NCBI GenBank assembly: GCA_964455285.1
Contig: CAYVVG010000087.1
Span: 1 to 13,152, forward strand
Direction: 5' to 3'
Origin: CAIVAT01 sp964455285
Lineage (GTDB): Bacteria; Bacteroidota; Bacteroidia; Bacteroidales; FEN-979
Length of the DNA: 13,152 bases
The notes under the pieces are model-generated. The model had not been told where the DNA came from and made no database searches. It saw only the letters and a program-made list of their open reading frames with translations. Shown here piece after piece: positions 12,714 to 13,152 of the stretch. Every line of letters starts with the position of its first letter. Position 1 is the first letter of the stretch. A program made the translations under genes and the position numbers.

Positions 12714-13152
12714 ATGAAAAAAACAATCCTGACGATCCTTCTGCTGGCCACCATTCCGCTGGTTGCCTGTAACAATAACAGCCGTGCCAACGGCGGAGCC
12801 GAAAACGCCGACGGTCAGGTCAGCAAGCTGACGGCGGAGTCATTCCGAAACCTGGTATGGGACTATAAAGCCAACCCTAATGCGTGGGTTTTCAAAGGGG
12901 ACGTTCCTGTTATCATCGACTTTTATGCCGATTGGTGCCGCCCATGCAAGCTGGTAGCCCCGGTGCTGGATGAATTGTCGAAAGAGTATAAAGGCAAGAT
13001 CCGCATATATAAGGTGAACACCGACGAACAACGCGAACTGGCCGGGCTTTTCCAGATCAATTCCATCCCGGCCCTCCTGTTTGTCCCCAAAGAGGGGAAG
13101 CCCCGGATGTCGCTGGGTGCCATGCAGAAACCCGATTTCGTGGAGACGATCC
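12714..13152 (+). CDS. Lipid-anchored thioredoxin-fold protein (3' end cut by window)
   Basis: The ATG at 12714 opens a frame with no stop to the right edge, 146 complete codons. The N-terminus is a lipoprotein signal peptide (MKKTILTILLLATIPLVAC) with a good LVAC lipobox and Cys19 as the acylated residue, then a short Asn/Gly-rich linker. The thioredoxin domain starts near 38; the redox motif WCRPC is at 74-78 in DFYADWCRPCKLVAP, and the cis-proline is Pro119 in INSIPALLF. WCxPC with DFYA...C..APVLDEL is close to classical thioredoxin rather than to ResA/TlpA proteins. It should act as a periplasm-facing, membrane-anchored disulfide reductase or oxidase. The domain is nearly complete at the edge, so little is probably missing. 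No redox partner is visible nearby. Confidence 0.92.
   Translation, partial: MKKTILTILLLATIPLVACNNNSRANGGAENADGQVSKLTAESFRNLVWDYKANPNAWVFKGDVPVIIDFYADWCRPCKLVAPVLDELSKEYKGKIRIYKVNTDEQRELAGLFQINSIPALLFVPKEGKPRMSLGAMQKPDFVETI

Overview
The window looks like a chromosomal segment of a Bacteroidota (Bacteroidales-like) bacterium with moderately high GC. The reasons are a typical T9SS type A C-terminal sorting domain on one secreted protein, a FISUMP-domain surface protein, PepSY-like small secreted proteins, signal peptides ending in 'AQ', and several matches to the Bacteroidetes -7 promoter element TAnnTTTG. I see no rRNA, tRNA, CRISPR array, prophage or intact insertion sequence.

Layout: (1) 1-4071, plus strand: the 3' part of a large PKD-like/FISUMP surface protein, then after 9 nt an OmpR-type response regulator whose stop overlaps the start of its histidine kinase (ATGA), then two small secreted PepSY-like proteins and a rho-independent terminator. 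(2) 4250-5459, plus strand: an exosortase/archaeosortase-family transpeptidase (Cys103, Arg144, His163), overlapping by 14 nt a multi-pass membrane protein that is probably its dedicated partner. (3) 5464-7152, minus strand: bifunctional formimidoyltransferase-cyclodeaminase (ftcD) of histidine degradation. (4) 7268-10855, plus strand: a lipoprotein-like HELGH zinc metallopeptidase and a T9SS cargo protein of unknown function. (5) 10867-12589, minus strand: imidazolonepropionase (hutI), preceded in the same direction by a stand-alone IS1595-type zinc-ribbon protein without a DDE nuclease domain. (6) 12714-end, plus strand: the start of a lipid-anchored thioredoxin (WCRPC), cut by the window edge.

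How the genes fit together: ftcD and hutI carry out late steps of histidine to glutamate catabolism, but they are separated by two unrelated exported proteins. The two-component system sits between an exported adhesin-like protein and exported PepSY-like proteins, which suggests envelope sensing. The exosortase pair is the least ordinary part: it implies a second surface-sorting pathway beside T9SS, with no substrate and no exopolysaccharide genes visible here. Most of the rest is ordinary Bacteroidota core and accessory content; I see no clearly new multi-gene system. The best leads are the exosortase pair and the zinc-ribbon protein next to hutI.
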